The position numbers and the translations under genes are program-made. From assembly GCA_008360975.2 (NCBI GenBank), contig CM039211.1:45221031-45285030 (forward strand): 64,000 nucleotides of DNA, given 5' to 3'. Source of the DNA: Lichenostomus cassidix. Taxonomy: Eukaryota; Chordata; Aves; Passeriformes; Meliphagidae. Of the stretch, positions 37,772 through 51,064 are shown in pieces. Within the stretch, counting starts at the first letter, position 1, and every line of letters begins with the position of its first letter. The notes beneath the pieces are model-generated. The model was not told the origin of the DNA, made no database searches, and was given only the letters and a program-made list of their open reading frames with translations.

Positions 37772-37817
37772 TATTGCTGAGACTTTTCTGTTCGTATTGC
37801 TGAGACTTTTCTATTCA
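37772..37817. repeat. Two-copy tandem repeat, period 23 bp
   Basis: The 23-bp unit starting tattgctgagacttttct occurs at 37772-37794 and again at 37795-37817 with two mismatches. It is a recent local duplication. Confidence 0.85.
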
Positions 37818-39540
37818 TATGCTGCTAGCTTTCAGAGTGCCCAGAAACACTCCAGCTGCTCTATAAACAGAAAGTCACTGCCTTAGGACTACATGGTTTT
37901 ATGACAAAAACAAATATCGCTTTTTACTTCTAGCAGTAATACAGAGTAACAATACCTGAGAGAAAATGGTATGAAATAGCATTGGATTGGTGCATCACCA
38001 GTGGAGTACATGGTAAGAGACTAGGTGTGATGCACACATGCACAGTCCTGCTGATTTTCAGCAGGATAAATCTCTAAGAATAAATGTTCAGCAACACTGA
38101 GAAAGCACAGTAGTCATCTGTTTCAATGAAGCTGTGATAGCATAAACTGAAGGGGATTGCCACATTCGAGTGAGATTGCAATTTGGACTGCTGAGCTTTC
38201 ATTGCCAAAGGGGATGTTTGGGAAGCAATGAGCTTATCTTTACTTTTAAGTGTAAATTGACAGATAGGAATAGAGAGTTCTCCCCTCTCTCAAACCAATT
38301 TGAGACGAAGATTCTAAAGTCATTCCACATAGAAGAACTGAATGCTGACACACAGGAACCTTTACTGGTGGGTAGCTTGTGTGAAGATTCTTGTCTGAAT
38401 GTGGCTTCAAAAGCAATCAGATATTCCTTTTTTGAAATATCCCAAGAAAGTTTTTTACCTAGTAGAGACCTTGAACAAAAGCCACTGAAGATTAGGCTCC
38501 TAAGTTAATTTATAACTCATTAAACAAACTGCAGAGTCTCAAAAGTTCTCAAATTCTACTATAGTTTGAGCACCTTTGGAAGTTTAAAACCAACAAAATT
38601 TTAGGGGATGTCTCAATGACCTGTTATTTTTGAGTAAAAGGACAGTGTACGAGATAATATTTCTGTCACAAATAAGTACATAAAAATGTGTCCAAATCCT
38701 CTTATGAAATTGTAACCATGTAAGAAATTTTATGCCAAAGTAGCATCCATATCTCTTGGTTTTTCTCCTCCCAGCAAGTGCCAAAACTACTGTACCCTGA
38801 TGTATTTTGAATGTGAATGAAACATTAGAATTTCTATGAAGACACTATGAAAGAAAAATTATGTCCTTTTTTTAGTGTACCATAAAGTAAGTTTTCACCC
38901 AGTGAAATATTTGTATGCATTCATTTTTTGCCTGAATGTTAAAACATTTCTTAGTTTAGGCTAATAATATAGGGCTGGGTTTTAAAGTTTTGGGTTTTTT
39001 TTTACCTGGTCTTGGAGGTTTTATCTGTCAAACATGAAGAAGTTTAAAAATCAAAAGCTTAAAAAGTGGAAAATTTCTTTTTGGTATTTAACAGGTATTT
39101 TATAATATTCCTAACAGATTTTATTAAAATAAAAACATAAGTAGGTTTGCATCAGAATTCATAGTTAATAATTTTTTTTTTGTTATTCCAGAACAGAACA
39201 TTTTTGCAGCACATGCATTTTCATATATTTGTGTTCTGACCAATTACGGTTTTCTGTGCAAACAACAGGTCTTCCAGTAATTTAAGATTTTTTAGAAAAC
39301 CTTTTCTATTTCAACAACAGTATTAAAGCTAACACTAGACTTAATTAAGAAAAACATTTGAAAAAAATACAGTCATACTATTTGTTTATGTGAATTAAGA
39401 AATCATGTAGAAGAGAGCAGATATTTTCTTCTTCTTTCTAGTGAATAGCTAAGTATAATTCTATAGGCTTGTTTGAATTTGTAACTTCTCTGGCTCATGT
39501 ATTTTATTACCAGAACTAACTCAAAAAGTAAATTTGTTTC

Positions 39541-40061
39541 TGTTGTGGTTTAAAAATGGTACTTCCTAATTTAGTGCTTCCACAAAGGCTCTCCAAACTA
39601 CACTGCCTCTCCCTGCAGGGGAATTGAGAGAATTGGAGACACAAAGGGCAAAAATCACAGGTTGAGATAACAACTTACTGGAAACAGCAATGAGATAAGA
39701 AAACAGACTAGTAACAGCAACAGCAGCAGCAGCATTATTAATGACAGAGGGTACAAGAAAAGAAATGTTACTGGTCACCACAGAAACCCCTGACAACAGA
39801 CAATTCCCAGCCTCTTCCTCTGCCTCAGAACCAGCATCAACCAAGCCTTTCCTTTGGCTTGGAACTGGGATGACCCCATCACCCCCATCACGCCCTCTGC
39901 CACATTTTACTCAGCCATAAGGAACACCTTTCCCCAGAAGAGACTCCTTTTCCCCTGCCCCCAGAAATTACATGAGGTGTTATAGAATAACCTCTGGGTC
40001 CTAGCCATGCCCAATCCTGGCTACTGCAAAAATTAACCCTGTCCTGGCCAGAACAAGGACA
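39541..40061 (-). mobile_element. Solo ERVL-like LTR, minus strand
   Basis: The left end tgttgtggtttaaaaatgg and the block ggttgagataacaacttactgg are the 3' end of an avian LTR read in reverse. The right end, 'aaaattaaccctgtcctggcc...aaggaca', is its 5' end. An exact 5-bp duplication gtttc (39536-39540 and 40062-40066) fixes a 521-bp element, which suits ERVL integration. A small cag/cagcag run sits at about 39719-39732. Its right target duplicate directly abuts the next LTR. Confidence 0.88.
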
Positions 40062-40068
40062 GTTTCAC

Positions 40069-40992
40069 TGTTCCTGCTTTCTTCCTTTTCTTCCCTTTAA
40101 AATAAAATTTTTGGTTAAAGTGAAGGACAGTGCAGTCTGGTAGGGACCTGGCAAAGCACCTGACCAGGGCAGGTTCAGCCATGGGGAAGACTAAACTGCT
40201 GCAGGCTTTTCCCAAGCAGTTGCCCTCTGTCACTTCCTCCAAGTCCTTGATAAAAAATTTTGTCAAATCTAGGTCCCAGAATTAACAGTTTCCAGACTGG
40301 CCCATTATTCACAATTCTGTGAGCCAAATAAACTGAATCCACTAACTTTCCAATGGCCAAAGTAAGCTACTTCCTGTATTCTGGTTTTTTTACATTGGCG
40401 CTCTGCCATGATTTTTGGTTAGTCAAACTCATCTGTTAATACACGTACCTGTTATCCCAAGATGGACTATTCTTTCATCAGACAAGCCAGTTTTCCTGAC
40501 CTCTTTTGCCTTCCCCGATATGCCCTATGTCACTTTTCTGATTAAGCTGAAATTTGGTCTAAAAGTAGATTTGATCCAGAACCCTTCTCTTGTTACCTGG
40601 AATTTGAATGCCATTAATACATCCAAGACAACAACTGATTGTTACCCATTCATCTGCTCTTCCATATTAGTAAAATAACTGTGAGCAGACCCAGCTGCAC
40701 ATCACTATTGGTTCGGCCATGTAGAACCTGTATCACCCTGTGGCTAGCACAGGTCTTTCCCGTGAGAACACCCTTCTGTGTTTTATAAACAAAGTTTGGA
40801 TGTTTTGAAACAGTGTCTCGAGATTTGGACAGTTCAGGCCTGGCCAATCAGGCCTAGGGGGAGGTTTCTGACTGACCAATCTGGGCAACCTCTGAAAAGT
40901 CTACATATATTGAAATCAAAATAATAAATTTCTTCTTTCTCGTCACACTGAGAACTTGGGTCTTTTTCTCTGCTAGCGGCTGAACAGCAACA
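40069..40992 (+). mobile_element. Probable ERV1-like solo LTR, plus strand
   Basis: The block begins tgttcctgc and ends gaacagcaaca, giving imperfect inverted ends (tgtt.ctg and its complement). An exact 4-bp duplication tcac (40065-40068 and 40993-40996) flanks it, the size usual for gammaretrovirus-like (ERV1) integration. Near the 3' side are two CCAAT boxes (about 40843 and 40875), a TATA-like catatat (40904-40910), aataaa at 40923-40928, and a pyrimidine-rich tail with cttgggtc, in the order expected for the plus strand. I do not recognise the subfamily, and the left half is less clearly LTR than the right, so the left end rests mainly on the duplication and the inverted ends. Confidence 0.7.
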
Positions 40993-43900
40993 TCACCCTT
41001 CAGAAATCTTGATTGCTTGTGGTTTCAGTAGTTATACTTTTACTCTCCTGCCATGTAAACTTACTATCAGGTTAATGAGCATCCAAAAAAGGAGTCACAG
41101 CACTCATTTATTTGTCATTATTTGTGATTTGTGAATATATTAAAAAACCCAAAACAGAACAACAAACCCTTACAATAGAAAAGGCAAGGGGTTTAGTCTA
41201 GCTTGTAAATATCTTTTAACGTCTCTAATACACAAAGCTTCAAGCAACTAATTACATTGTGTTTTAAGGACCAGATGGACTGCTTTTAACTCCCCCCTAA
41301 GGTTTCTGGTACTTAAATGCTTCACAGAATCAAAGCTGCTTCTTTGGACTCAACTTTGAAATTAAGATTAGTGAACACTTAGTGCTCCCATGTTGTCATT
41401 CTTGTGTCCAGCAGCATGATCTCCACTGTGAGAGCAGAGATCAAGAAAATGTAACAAAAGCTGAAAGCAAAGACAGATGTTCTTAATAAAGGTTAGACAG
41501 TGTTCAAGAAGCAGTTTCAAGCATAAATAAGAGGATTGAAGTTATATGTAATGGGATTTTACAAACTGATTTTACAGCCAAAAAGTTGAAAATATGTTGT
41601 CAGCCCAAGATGCCATGGTGACTGTATTGATATACGAAGCTAAATCCTTTCAATGCCAATGGAATAGAAAGGTGAATATGATTAAAGTGAATTAAGTTTT
41701 TGGCATTCTAGATGGCCCAGAATACAATGATACCAAACTTCCTGAAATTATTAGAGAAACAACTCTTGGAAAATATTTTACCTTGTATGTTTCATTTTGT
41801 TTAACCAGCAGCTGATTCATCTTACCACCTGAAGCTGAGAAGTCCGTGTAAGAATATAGACTTTTTCTCATTCTTTGCCTCTGCAAGAATGCAGATGTAA
41901 ATTAACTAGTTAATCACCAACTGAGAAATGTCAGTAAGAGAAGTATGGGTCATCTTGACAGAATAGAACACATGAATCCCAAATGATACATGGACTTTAT
42001 TCTTGAATTAAGTTGGCTCATTTCTGTAAAAATGAAAAAAATGCCCAGATTTATAAGGTTTGTGTCATCTACAAAGCAACTATCTGCAAGATGTAGCCAC
42101 GGTAATCATTTTACTTCCCTTCATCATTATTCTGAGGGACTAATAGTTTCTCTATGAGCTGAAGCTCAAAATTTACCATCTCTGAATGATAAATCCACTG
42201 ATTTTCTCTATGCTGTTGCGAACTGCAAAGAACTTCTGTTTTGTAATGATCATCATTTCCGTACTTTGAGTTGCTGAAAAAAATTACTATGTTTACATAC
42301 TCTACAACTACATGTGCACAATATCAGAGGTTATATTGTTCTTTTTAGTTGAACTGGAATACACAGATGCCATGGGCCTTTTAGTCCCAGTGCCAGCCTG
42401 AGAAGGGCAAAGAGTCTTGTCCTGGCCAGACCAAATGGGGATAACTTCTCTAGGTCTGTGCCAAGTGTTCTGTTTTTTAACTGAGAGAGTAAGAAGAGCC
42501 TGAGCTGAAGTTTTTAATGGTGGTCTAAATAACGGATTATAACCAAATAAAGCATTTTTTTCCATAGGCTACCATAATAAACAGCTCCTTGGTCACCCCA
42601 CCTTTAGTGCCAGGTTAGAAGTATTTAAGACACAGCTCCCAGAAATCTACAATACTAGATTAAACTTCTTTCACACTGTAAACTTTTCAAAAATTAATTT
42701 ATTTTAATAACTTTAGTTAACTGGAATTGGAAGGGTTTTATTGATTTTTTTTAATTGAACAAGCTGGTAATTAAACAGACTAGAGATTCTGGTTTATTTT
42801 AAGTGGATGTTTTACTGTATTTCAGTCTCATGAAGCAGTTTAGAGAAAAAGTTTCTTCTTTTAGTACTTGGATAGCTGAAAGTTGACTATGATTTTGGGG
42901 GAACTCACCTGGAAGAACTCATGGACCTGATTCTGAGTTTATAAAACCATTGTACACACTGTCTAATGCTAAAGAAACTAGTCACACGAGACCATATTTA
43001 GGGACTTTAAAAGACAGAAACAACCTTTGTCTTTATTATACATGAAAGTTTAAGACTTAAAAATAATGGCTTAGAATTTGGTAGTTTGCTTGTAGAGTAA
43101 TAGTCTCCTCCTGTATGCGAATTTTGCAAAGGACCCTATTGCCTTCCTCTATCATAGCAGCAGTGGACCATACACTAACTTGGCTCTTCTCAAGGAATAT
43201 ATTAAGATATATTTAGGTGTTGTAATCTGGCAGAACATGGAAAGCATTGTATATCTCTGCAATTTATGGTTCTAATCAAATTTCCTATGTTAAAGATTGT
43301 TTGTCTTCTTGGACTGTCTCCTTATAGCTATTGTATTGGGCGCTGTACAAACATTTCTGGGAGATGTTCTAAATAGGTGAGACAGTCCAAGAGAGTGTGT
43401 ACAAGGAAGATTTTTCTAGTGACAAATGCAAGTAGAATGTTAGAGAAAATGAGAGAAAAAATGTTTAAATTTCCCATTAAGCCCCTTGCGCTCTTTTCGG
43501 TTTCACTTTGCTTTTTATGCTCAGAATTTTTGTTGCAGAGAAATCAAATTACTTGTGACTCACTTGGAATCTGACAAAGTCTCTTGGAATTTCTGGGTAC
43601 TATGCTATACTAAATACAATAGTGGAAACACAATACCATAATATTACCTCTTGTTTTATCAAGGTCACTTGAAACATTCAAGCAATCTTATAACAATATA
43701 AATATATTTATTTGTTATGTTATGATATATCTGGCAGAAAATAGACTCTGTCTGGTCTTGTGTGGGTGATTTTGGATGAAATGACCAAGAATTAGTACGC
43801 TTGTCAATAATATGTAAGAACAATAAAATATGTGAGACTTGGACATGGCCTATGCACCAGTTTCCTCATGGTGTACCTAGGACTTCCCATTGAAAACAAG

Positions 43901-46900
43901 AAGGGCTCCCTGCTTACAGCAGTTTAAATTCCAACTTTTTTCTGCCTTAGCAGTTAGCATTTATGAACCTATAGTTTTACAAATATTTCACTCTAAGTAA
44001 TCAAGGAAAAAAATTGCAGTGGGTGGAGGAGTTATTTCCTGATTGTGAATTTTACCTCTTGGAAGAGTATCAGTATTTCTTTGAGAATGCACTTACAGAT
44101 AGAATTGGTATTAGGAAATTTTAGTGTGGAACTTTGTCCAGAAAAGTAGGCATTTTCATCTGCTGAAATGTTTAATGAACTTAAACTTTGAAAAGTTTTT
44201 AAAATATTTTTTCTTTGGCACATCATTATAGTATTTTTCCTATAAAACTTCGAAGTCACTCTGTTGAGTATGCAAAGACTGCATCACATCTTAAAATATT
44301 GCTTTCTCTGGCAGTATTTTCCCAGCAGCAGTGACACTTCAGATTTAATTTTCTTCATCCATAGGCTTTAATGTTGGTTCACCATCATTATGCTTGCCAG
44401 CACCAGTACTGGCACTATATAGCTGTGTGAAACTGTATCGCTTACCTAATGTCATAGAAAATTGTTGAAAATACTGATCATTCAGACCCAGGCTGCATAA
44501 TTTCTCTCATCTGTCCTCTCTACAATAAAGTTTCACTTTTACCAAAATTTTCCTTCACTGCTGATAGACCTAGTATTGCAAATCATAGATTCTAGACTGC
44601 TGAATCATGAAAACATGTTTGTAGAGAAGTGATTTCCATAAATAAGAAGTGGCTGTTAGATTAATCTGTGGGTACATCCACTATTTTTCCCCCCTCTTTT
44701 TCTTTCTTGCTCTTATCTTTTCCTGTCTTTTACATCTCATTTTTCTTGGTTATGTTAAAAAATATACATTATATTTGTCAATTTTTTGACAGTAATTTTA
44801 TTGATTATCCATATTTAGAAGAAATGTGAGATAATTCCTACTCATAGTTAGTTTCCTAAAGATCCATGCAATAACACATAGAGGATTTTTTTCAGTTTTT
44901 ATGTATGAGCTTATGGAAATGCCATTAAGTATCTTCTGATATTTCAGTCATATTAGGGAAGTAGAGGCATTGTAGCTAACAAAACACTGCTTGGCACCTC
45001 AGCACACTTCTCCACATCTGGAGGGGTGACTTCAAGACCATTGGAACATTTGCATTATGTTTTATGTTACATTCTATTTCCTATGAATAGTTTCATTCTA
45101 TAGAATTAAATTGAAAAGTTGCTGAAAATATTGTGAGTTATGAGTCTTGGGTTTCTGTAGAAAGAGCTACTACCTGAAGTATGCTACCATTTAAGAATAG
45201 TGTCCAATCTGCAGATATACACCTATTTCTGCAACGAAAGCAGAAAAGGTATAACAGAGAGTAGAGAATAATAAACAGTCATGCCTCCAATTATAGGTTC
45301 CAGAAGTAATAGAAAACACCAGAGTGAGGATAAATCCTAATTTAAATAGGCTATTGAAACCTAATTGGAACTTGGGGAAAAAAAAGAGAATAAATTAATT
45401 TTTCACCAAAACCTGAATTATATTGAATAAGCATTCCTCTTTACCAGATATTATGAAATGCTATTGTCAAACAGCCCTTGGATTCTTTAAAGTTATTATT
45501 TTCACGGAAGAGTTTATTCTTTTAATAATAAGCATTTTAAAAGCTGTGTACAGAATGTTTTAAGTTGCATAAATTTGTTCTATCCATTCCAAGAATATAA
45601 AGCTTTTGGTTTTAATTCATGGAGAAATTCTAGAAATACCCATCAAACCCTAAAATGCAAAGACAGAGAAATCAGAAGCCAAGAAAGAGGAAGATATGTT
45701 TTGGGTCATGAAGCCACGATTTGATGTATAATACATCAGCATGTATTACATTAGTCCACAAATTAAATATACTTCTCTGACACACACTTCAGCAGGGACA
45801 AAACCAAATACCTTTCTTTCTTTAAACCATTAGTACAATAGGGATGGAAGTTATTATTAAAAGACCACAAACAGAATTATGATTTTTTTTTTTCATGAGG
45901 TCTATCACTATTTTCCTTAGAGAGTTCTGTCATCAGCCATCTTTTTTCAGGTGAAATGTATCACCTTATTCTCTCATCATTAGGGTTTTACTTTATTTTT
46001 AACAGTTCACTCCTTTTTAGTCAAGGATAGAAAACATATGCTCAAGACATATCTTGTAGGAATTAGTGAAAAAAAGAAGCTTCAAGGTGAGAACAACATT
46101 GTTTTTTTTCCTTTCATTTCAGAAATCTGAAGTTATCTTCAGACTGTACTCCAACTGTATAAGAAACTCAAGCAAAATATCAGTAGGTGGATTAATGAAA
46201 CACTTGTCAAGCTCTTCCCAGGTTCTCTGCTTAAGAACAGAGATGAGGTTACTCATTTAGAGACTAATCCTGTCCTCACTAAATTAAATGACAAAATCTT
46301 GCTTTTTCTTCAGTACCACAGACCAGAATCTAAATCCATAATAGACTAAAATCTGATTAAACTTCAATGCATGTTTTAATGCAGAGTGAAATCCCTGGAA
46401 TATTTCAAGGCTTACATGAACATTGGTATTGATGTACTGCTCTGACATGTGGTCAGATCAGATGGGCTTTCAAATTTAACATCAGCTGTTTTGGAAAGAA
46501 ATAATAATAACACAAATATGTATTGATTTTGGATAAACAATTCTTTGTATTTATTCACAGGTTTATCTCTTAGAAATCTACTTTGACATAAAGACATTAA
46601 GCTGGTTTTCCCTTTTATTTTGTCTCCTTGGCTAAAATTAAGCAGGTGCCTAGCTAGAGGTAAGCACATTCCATAGAATCACAATGAAGTGCTGTTCTTT
46701 AGTGGATGATTGTTGCTCTAGTGAAATGATAATGGATGGCAGTTCTGTGAATTCAAACATAGGTGCCTAAATAGAGTTTCAGAGAGAGGGGGCACAATAG
46801 CTTGAGACTGCCAGATCCAAATGATCTCTCCCAGGCTCTACTGTTTAAATGTTCAAGATTTCCATCTGATGTTATTAAAAATAGATGTGGGGTTTTTGTG

Positions 46901-49360
46901 CAGTGTGAAACTGTTAACACATAAGAGGTTAGGAATAATAAAGAAAAAATATGGCACTCAGTCATACAGGAAAGAATACTACATAATGGGGTTACCTAGA
47001 CCCATTTAGTCTCTTCTTGAAAAGAAGAAAGACAATTAAGAACATTTATATGACACTTTAGATTGAACATTTTATTTTTATTTTTAAACAATTCTAACAA
47101 CAATGCTATCAGATGCAAGTATAATTACCAAATAATTTTAAAGTAAATATAGTTGGAGATATGGTTGTTGTTCTATAAATGAACATAGTTAATATATAAA
47201 TATTACTGTCCTGAAATAAAGTTTCATTTTTTACTCATTAATATCTGGTGTCATGCTTCCTGAGCTATAGTTGCTCCCATGAAAAGTTCTCATTATGACC
47301 CATGGGATGTTTGGCTCTTGAGTACATAACTAGTGCTTTTCATGAAAAAAACCCTTCATTTTAGCATGCTAAGGATGAAAGACTATGTCAGCAAGAACAT
47401 TTTTAGGAAGCTAGCAATCCGAAGCTAAGAATCACCTCCTTAAACTTCTCTCATTTTGTAAGAGAGGTAATTCACATATATGAACACAATTCTTTCTTAA
47501 TTTCCCTCATCCTATGCACATTTGGAGTATGTGTAGCATATAGACACAGACATTCAACAATGGGCAATTATGTTTTATGCGCAGTGAGAAAAAAAATACA
47601 TGTAGTCTTTCCCCATTCCCCTTAAAACATGGTTATTGTGAAAATATATTAGCACTGACACTGTGTAACTTAATTGAATGTTTCATTTCTTTCTTAGGAT
47701 AAAATATTTAGTTCCGACCAGTAAGAGCAGGGGAAGAACAGCTATGAAGAGCTTGTATTGATGAACTTGCGTCACACAAATTAATCATGTGAGGATACCA
47801 GGTTTTCAGAGCTGCTTGCAGGCACCTGGTCTTTGCAGGAATGGTCCTTTTCGCCTTCCAGGTGGTTACAATCGCTGAGTCATCTTCCCTGTTTCCTGCA
47901 GGGGAGCTTAGACTCTGTCCCAGAAAAAATGATCAAGAGCAGTTTCAGAAACCATTTCTTGCTATATATTTTCCTGTATATTTCCTATTCCTCTTATCTC
48001 ATAACTTTTATTTTGGGATGGGACAATTCAAACTCTTTCTGCTCATTGTGGTTATAAATATGCTACACACCATAATGTCTACTGCTTTTCTTTAGAGATT
48101 CTAGTCCACGAAAAGCAAAGGTCTGAGGATTGAAGCTGGTTGAAAAAAAGAAGCATATGTATGCCCACAGAGACCTAAAGGCGAAAGTAAATTATGATGG
48201 TATTTTGCATTTTAAAACTGTCAGGTTTGCATTTTTTCTAGGTTTGCATTTTCTTTTGCTCAAGCTTCATTATCATTTTTTCTTAAATGGCCAACCTCAG
48301 CCATAGTTTTCATGCACTGATTGCAAAAAAGAAATAGATTACGGCCCAAAAGAAGTGCTGTTGATGTACAAAACAGAATATTTACTGCTGCAACTAAATA
48401 CTAAAAAAAGCAGACATGCAAACCACCTTTCCTACTGTATTAGTTGGGTATAGTGCAGCACTTTGTCTATGTAAAACATCAGTTGTTTCAGATAGTAGAG
48501 GTCATAAGATCTGGCAGACACTGCAGCTTGGAGATTTTCTCAATTTTGATACTCATTATTTTCTGAATTAATATTTGGAATATTTCATTTTTATTTCCAG
48601 TTGATTTCTATGTGACTTTGCATTTCCTTGATTTTTATTCCAGTTGCTCCTGTGACCACCTTTGCAGCACTTTTTAATATTAAATTCACCTCAGCCTATC
48701 AGAAAGTTTGAAAAGCATAATGTTATGCTCCAGATGTAGAATGAGTGGTTCATTTGGGTTTCATTGTCAATTATTGGGAAGCAACACCTTTAAGATACAA
48801 TACTGAACAAAACTTTGGTATTCATGAAATATAACATGTATCACTTTATTGTTCCTGGAAGAAATTTGCAGGGAAATGCAGGAATAAGACATAGTAAGCT
48901 GGAAAAATATAAATTAAAAAAAGAAGAAGAAGAAAAAAGGGTAAGGACTGAAGATTGAAAGGAACATAAGAATGGAAGATATACAAATCCAATTTGATAA
49001 GGAGTGTTAAGATGTTAGAATCTTAGATAAGATTCTACTTAGGTTTTATACTACATTTAGTAGTGTTTTACCATATAGATAAAAGCAGTTTTAAATAATT
49101 AGCGATGCAATAATTAATTGTAAATTAAAGTACTAATCACCAGTGATCTACCAAAGGATAAAGCACGACTGGGAGGAAAAAGGTGGGGGGAAATATTTTT
49201 CTATTCTTCTTTTATTGTTCTTCCCACCCCTCCCCCCAAACTCTGAATCTTCATGCTTCAAACTAGGTCAAATTGAGTTGAAATGAGGCTTAAAGAAAAG
49301 CCGGCAATAGTCAGTAGCAGGTGCTCTTCGTCGCCTATACTCTTCTAAGGGTAGCTCTGT
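40993..49360. other. AT-rich gene desert up to the CpG island, no gene seen
   Basis: More than 8 kb without a supportable exon or recognised transposon. The composition is AT-rich until about 49,300. A frame at 47841-48095 begins with a hydrophobic stretch (MVLFAFQVVTIAE) but has no recognised domain, splice context or CpG support. Confidence 0.6.
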
Positions 49361-49530
49361 AGTTTGCGCAGGATGAGCCTCGGAGATGAAATCATATCCG
49401 CAGGCGGACGGCGCGCCCTGTGCTACCCCTAGGACTGGAAAGATGCCCCTCTGGCCCTTTTTCGGGTTGCAATGTGGACTGCTTCCCCTGCCCCGCTGCC
49501 GTGCTGTGCCCTGGGGCGAGCCCCGCCCGC

Positions 49531-49610
49531 GCAGCCCCGCGCAGCCCCGCGCAGCGCCGCGCAGCCCCGCGCAGCCCCGCGCAGCCCCGCGCAGCCCCGC
49601 GCAGCCCCGG
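49531..49610. repeat. 10-bp GC minisatellite, eight units in register
   Basis: Eight consecutive units of gcagccccgc fill 49531-49610. The third is gcagcgccgc and the last ends in gg instead of gc; the other six are identical. Because the unit is not a multiple of three, every frame reads through repeats of arginine, alanine, serine, proline and glutamine on one strand and cysteine-alanine-glycine-rich peptides on the other. The open frames spanning this site are therefore artefacts of the repeat. Confidence 0.95.
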
Positions 49611-49619
49611 CAGGGGATG

Positions 49620-50330
49620 CTTCACCCCGCGGCCTTCCGCGGGGCAGCTCTGGCCGCGCTGAGCTTTCGGAGAGGCTTAGGCCCGCGCTGTGCCACTCCT
49701 CAGCCTTCACCTGGTGCCACAGCACGAAGAGGTGGCTGCGGCTTAGCAGCCGTGGAGTATCAGGGGACCAGCATGATGGAACTGCACACCTAGGCGTTGG
49801 GAAACGCCTATCGTGGAAAGAAATCACCTTGATTCAGAAAATCCTGGGGGGCAGCAAGGAGGGGGAAAGCATTTCTCAAACCTCAGAAATCAATAGGAAG
49901 TAGGCGGCATACTGAACAAAGTTTTACTCTAATGCAGAGGTGAAAATTAAAAAGCAACCAAGCAACCCCCAAACCGAACCCAAAAGCAACAACATCCCCC
50001 AATCAAACTCCACAAAACACAAAGACACCCCAACAACAAAATCCTTTTATTGTTATTTTTTCATAAAGGGTTTAAGGTCTGTTAAAAGCATTTGCGCACT
50101 GTTGTGGGGAGGCAAATGATTGAAAATGTTCCTCTTGGAAGACACTATTGACCAGAGTTAGAAATACCTTCGTAAATTAAATCTCGATGGGATCTATTTC
50201 TGGAAAAACCTTAATTAAAAATAGCGCAAACACAAAACTGTATTCTAACTAAAACGAAAATCCCCACCCCCCCCACCCCGTCTGTTCTCAGACCATGTAG
50301 TGTTATCAGTGGAACTGGAAACCTTACAGC
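49620..50330. other. End of first GC lobe and AT-rich gap in the CpG island
   Basis: GC-rich sequence continues to about 49790 without a clear exon. An A/C-rich low-complexity stretch follows at about 49945-50040, then ordinary AT-rich DNA and a short c-run near 50265-50279. No splice signals that I would trust were found. Confidence 0.5.
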
Positions 50331-51064
50331 AATCACCCCAGCATTCTGCTGTAAAGGAGCGGGAACGAGGGGGGGAAAGGGGGGAGGAGGGAGGGGAGGT
50401 GGCTCCAGCGGGTCTCATTGCTGAGAGATACTTTGAGGGCAAAGTAAAAGTGCCCCCTCGGGAGCAGCGCTCCGCTTCTGTCGCCACCGCCGTCTCAGAT
50501 GCTACTGTATCAGGCGGAGAAGAAAAGAAAGGAGTTTGGAGTTGATGTACAACGCCGGAGCAGCAGTAAAAAGATATAAGATATCGACACGCTCAGCTGC
50601 ATCTTGTTAAAAGCTTCCTGCGGGTTGGCAGAATGAAATCTTTATTTAAAATACACAAACTATCGTCAGGGGAGGAACGGAAGGGAAAACACTAAAAGGG
50701 CCAAACGCAGTGCTTAACCCACCGGTATAAGAAAAAGAGGAGAAGGGATGAGATTGGTTTGGGGCGAACGGAAGAGGGGGAGGGTGCCCTCCTTGCAGCC
50801 CAGCCACAGAAGCCACCTGGGGACTCGGTGTCTCCACTCAGCTTTGGAGACTTTCTCTTTGATGGTGATAATGATAGTTGGTCTGGTACGGGAAAGAGAC
50901 TTACGAATACCAGAAGCAGAATGTGTGCTCACATTTGGGTGTGAATGGTAGGAAAACGTGCCTCGCCACCACATCCACAGCAGCGCTCTCTTAAGTAGTG
51001 GTAATATTATTTTATTATCGCCAGCCGGTGGCTTTAAAGGTGCATTATTTTAATGCATTATTAA

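Larger units (their letters stand above)
32509..39540. other. AT-rich gene desert, no gene seen
   Basis: Seven kilobases without a supportable gene or recognised transposon. There is an A/C-rich low-complexity tract at about 33690-33815 and a 23-bp tandem duplication at 37772-37817. A 112-codon frame at 38170-38508 shows no domain I recognise. Confidence 0.6.

Noticed and set aside
38170..38508. 112-codon plus-strand frame
   Set aside because: No recognised domain, no splice or promoter context and AT-rich surroundings.
49386..49903. Arginine/alanine/proline-rich frames of 130-143 codons
   Set aside because: They are read-throughs of the 10-bp minisatellite in several frames and have no start context or domain support.
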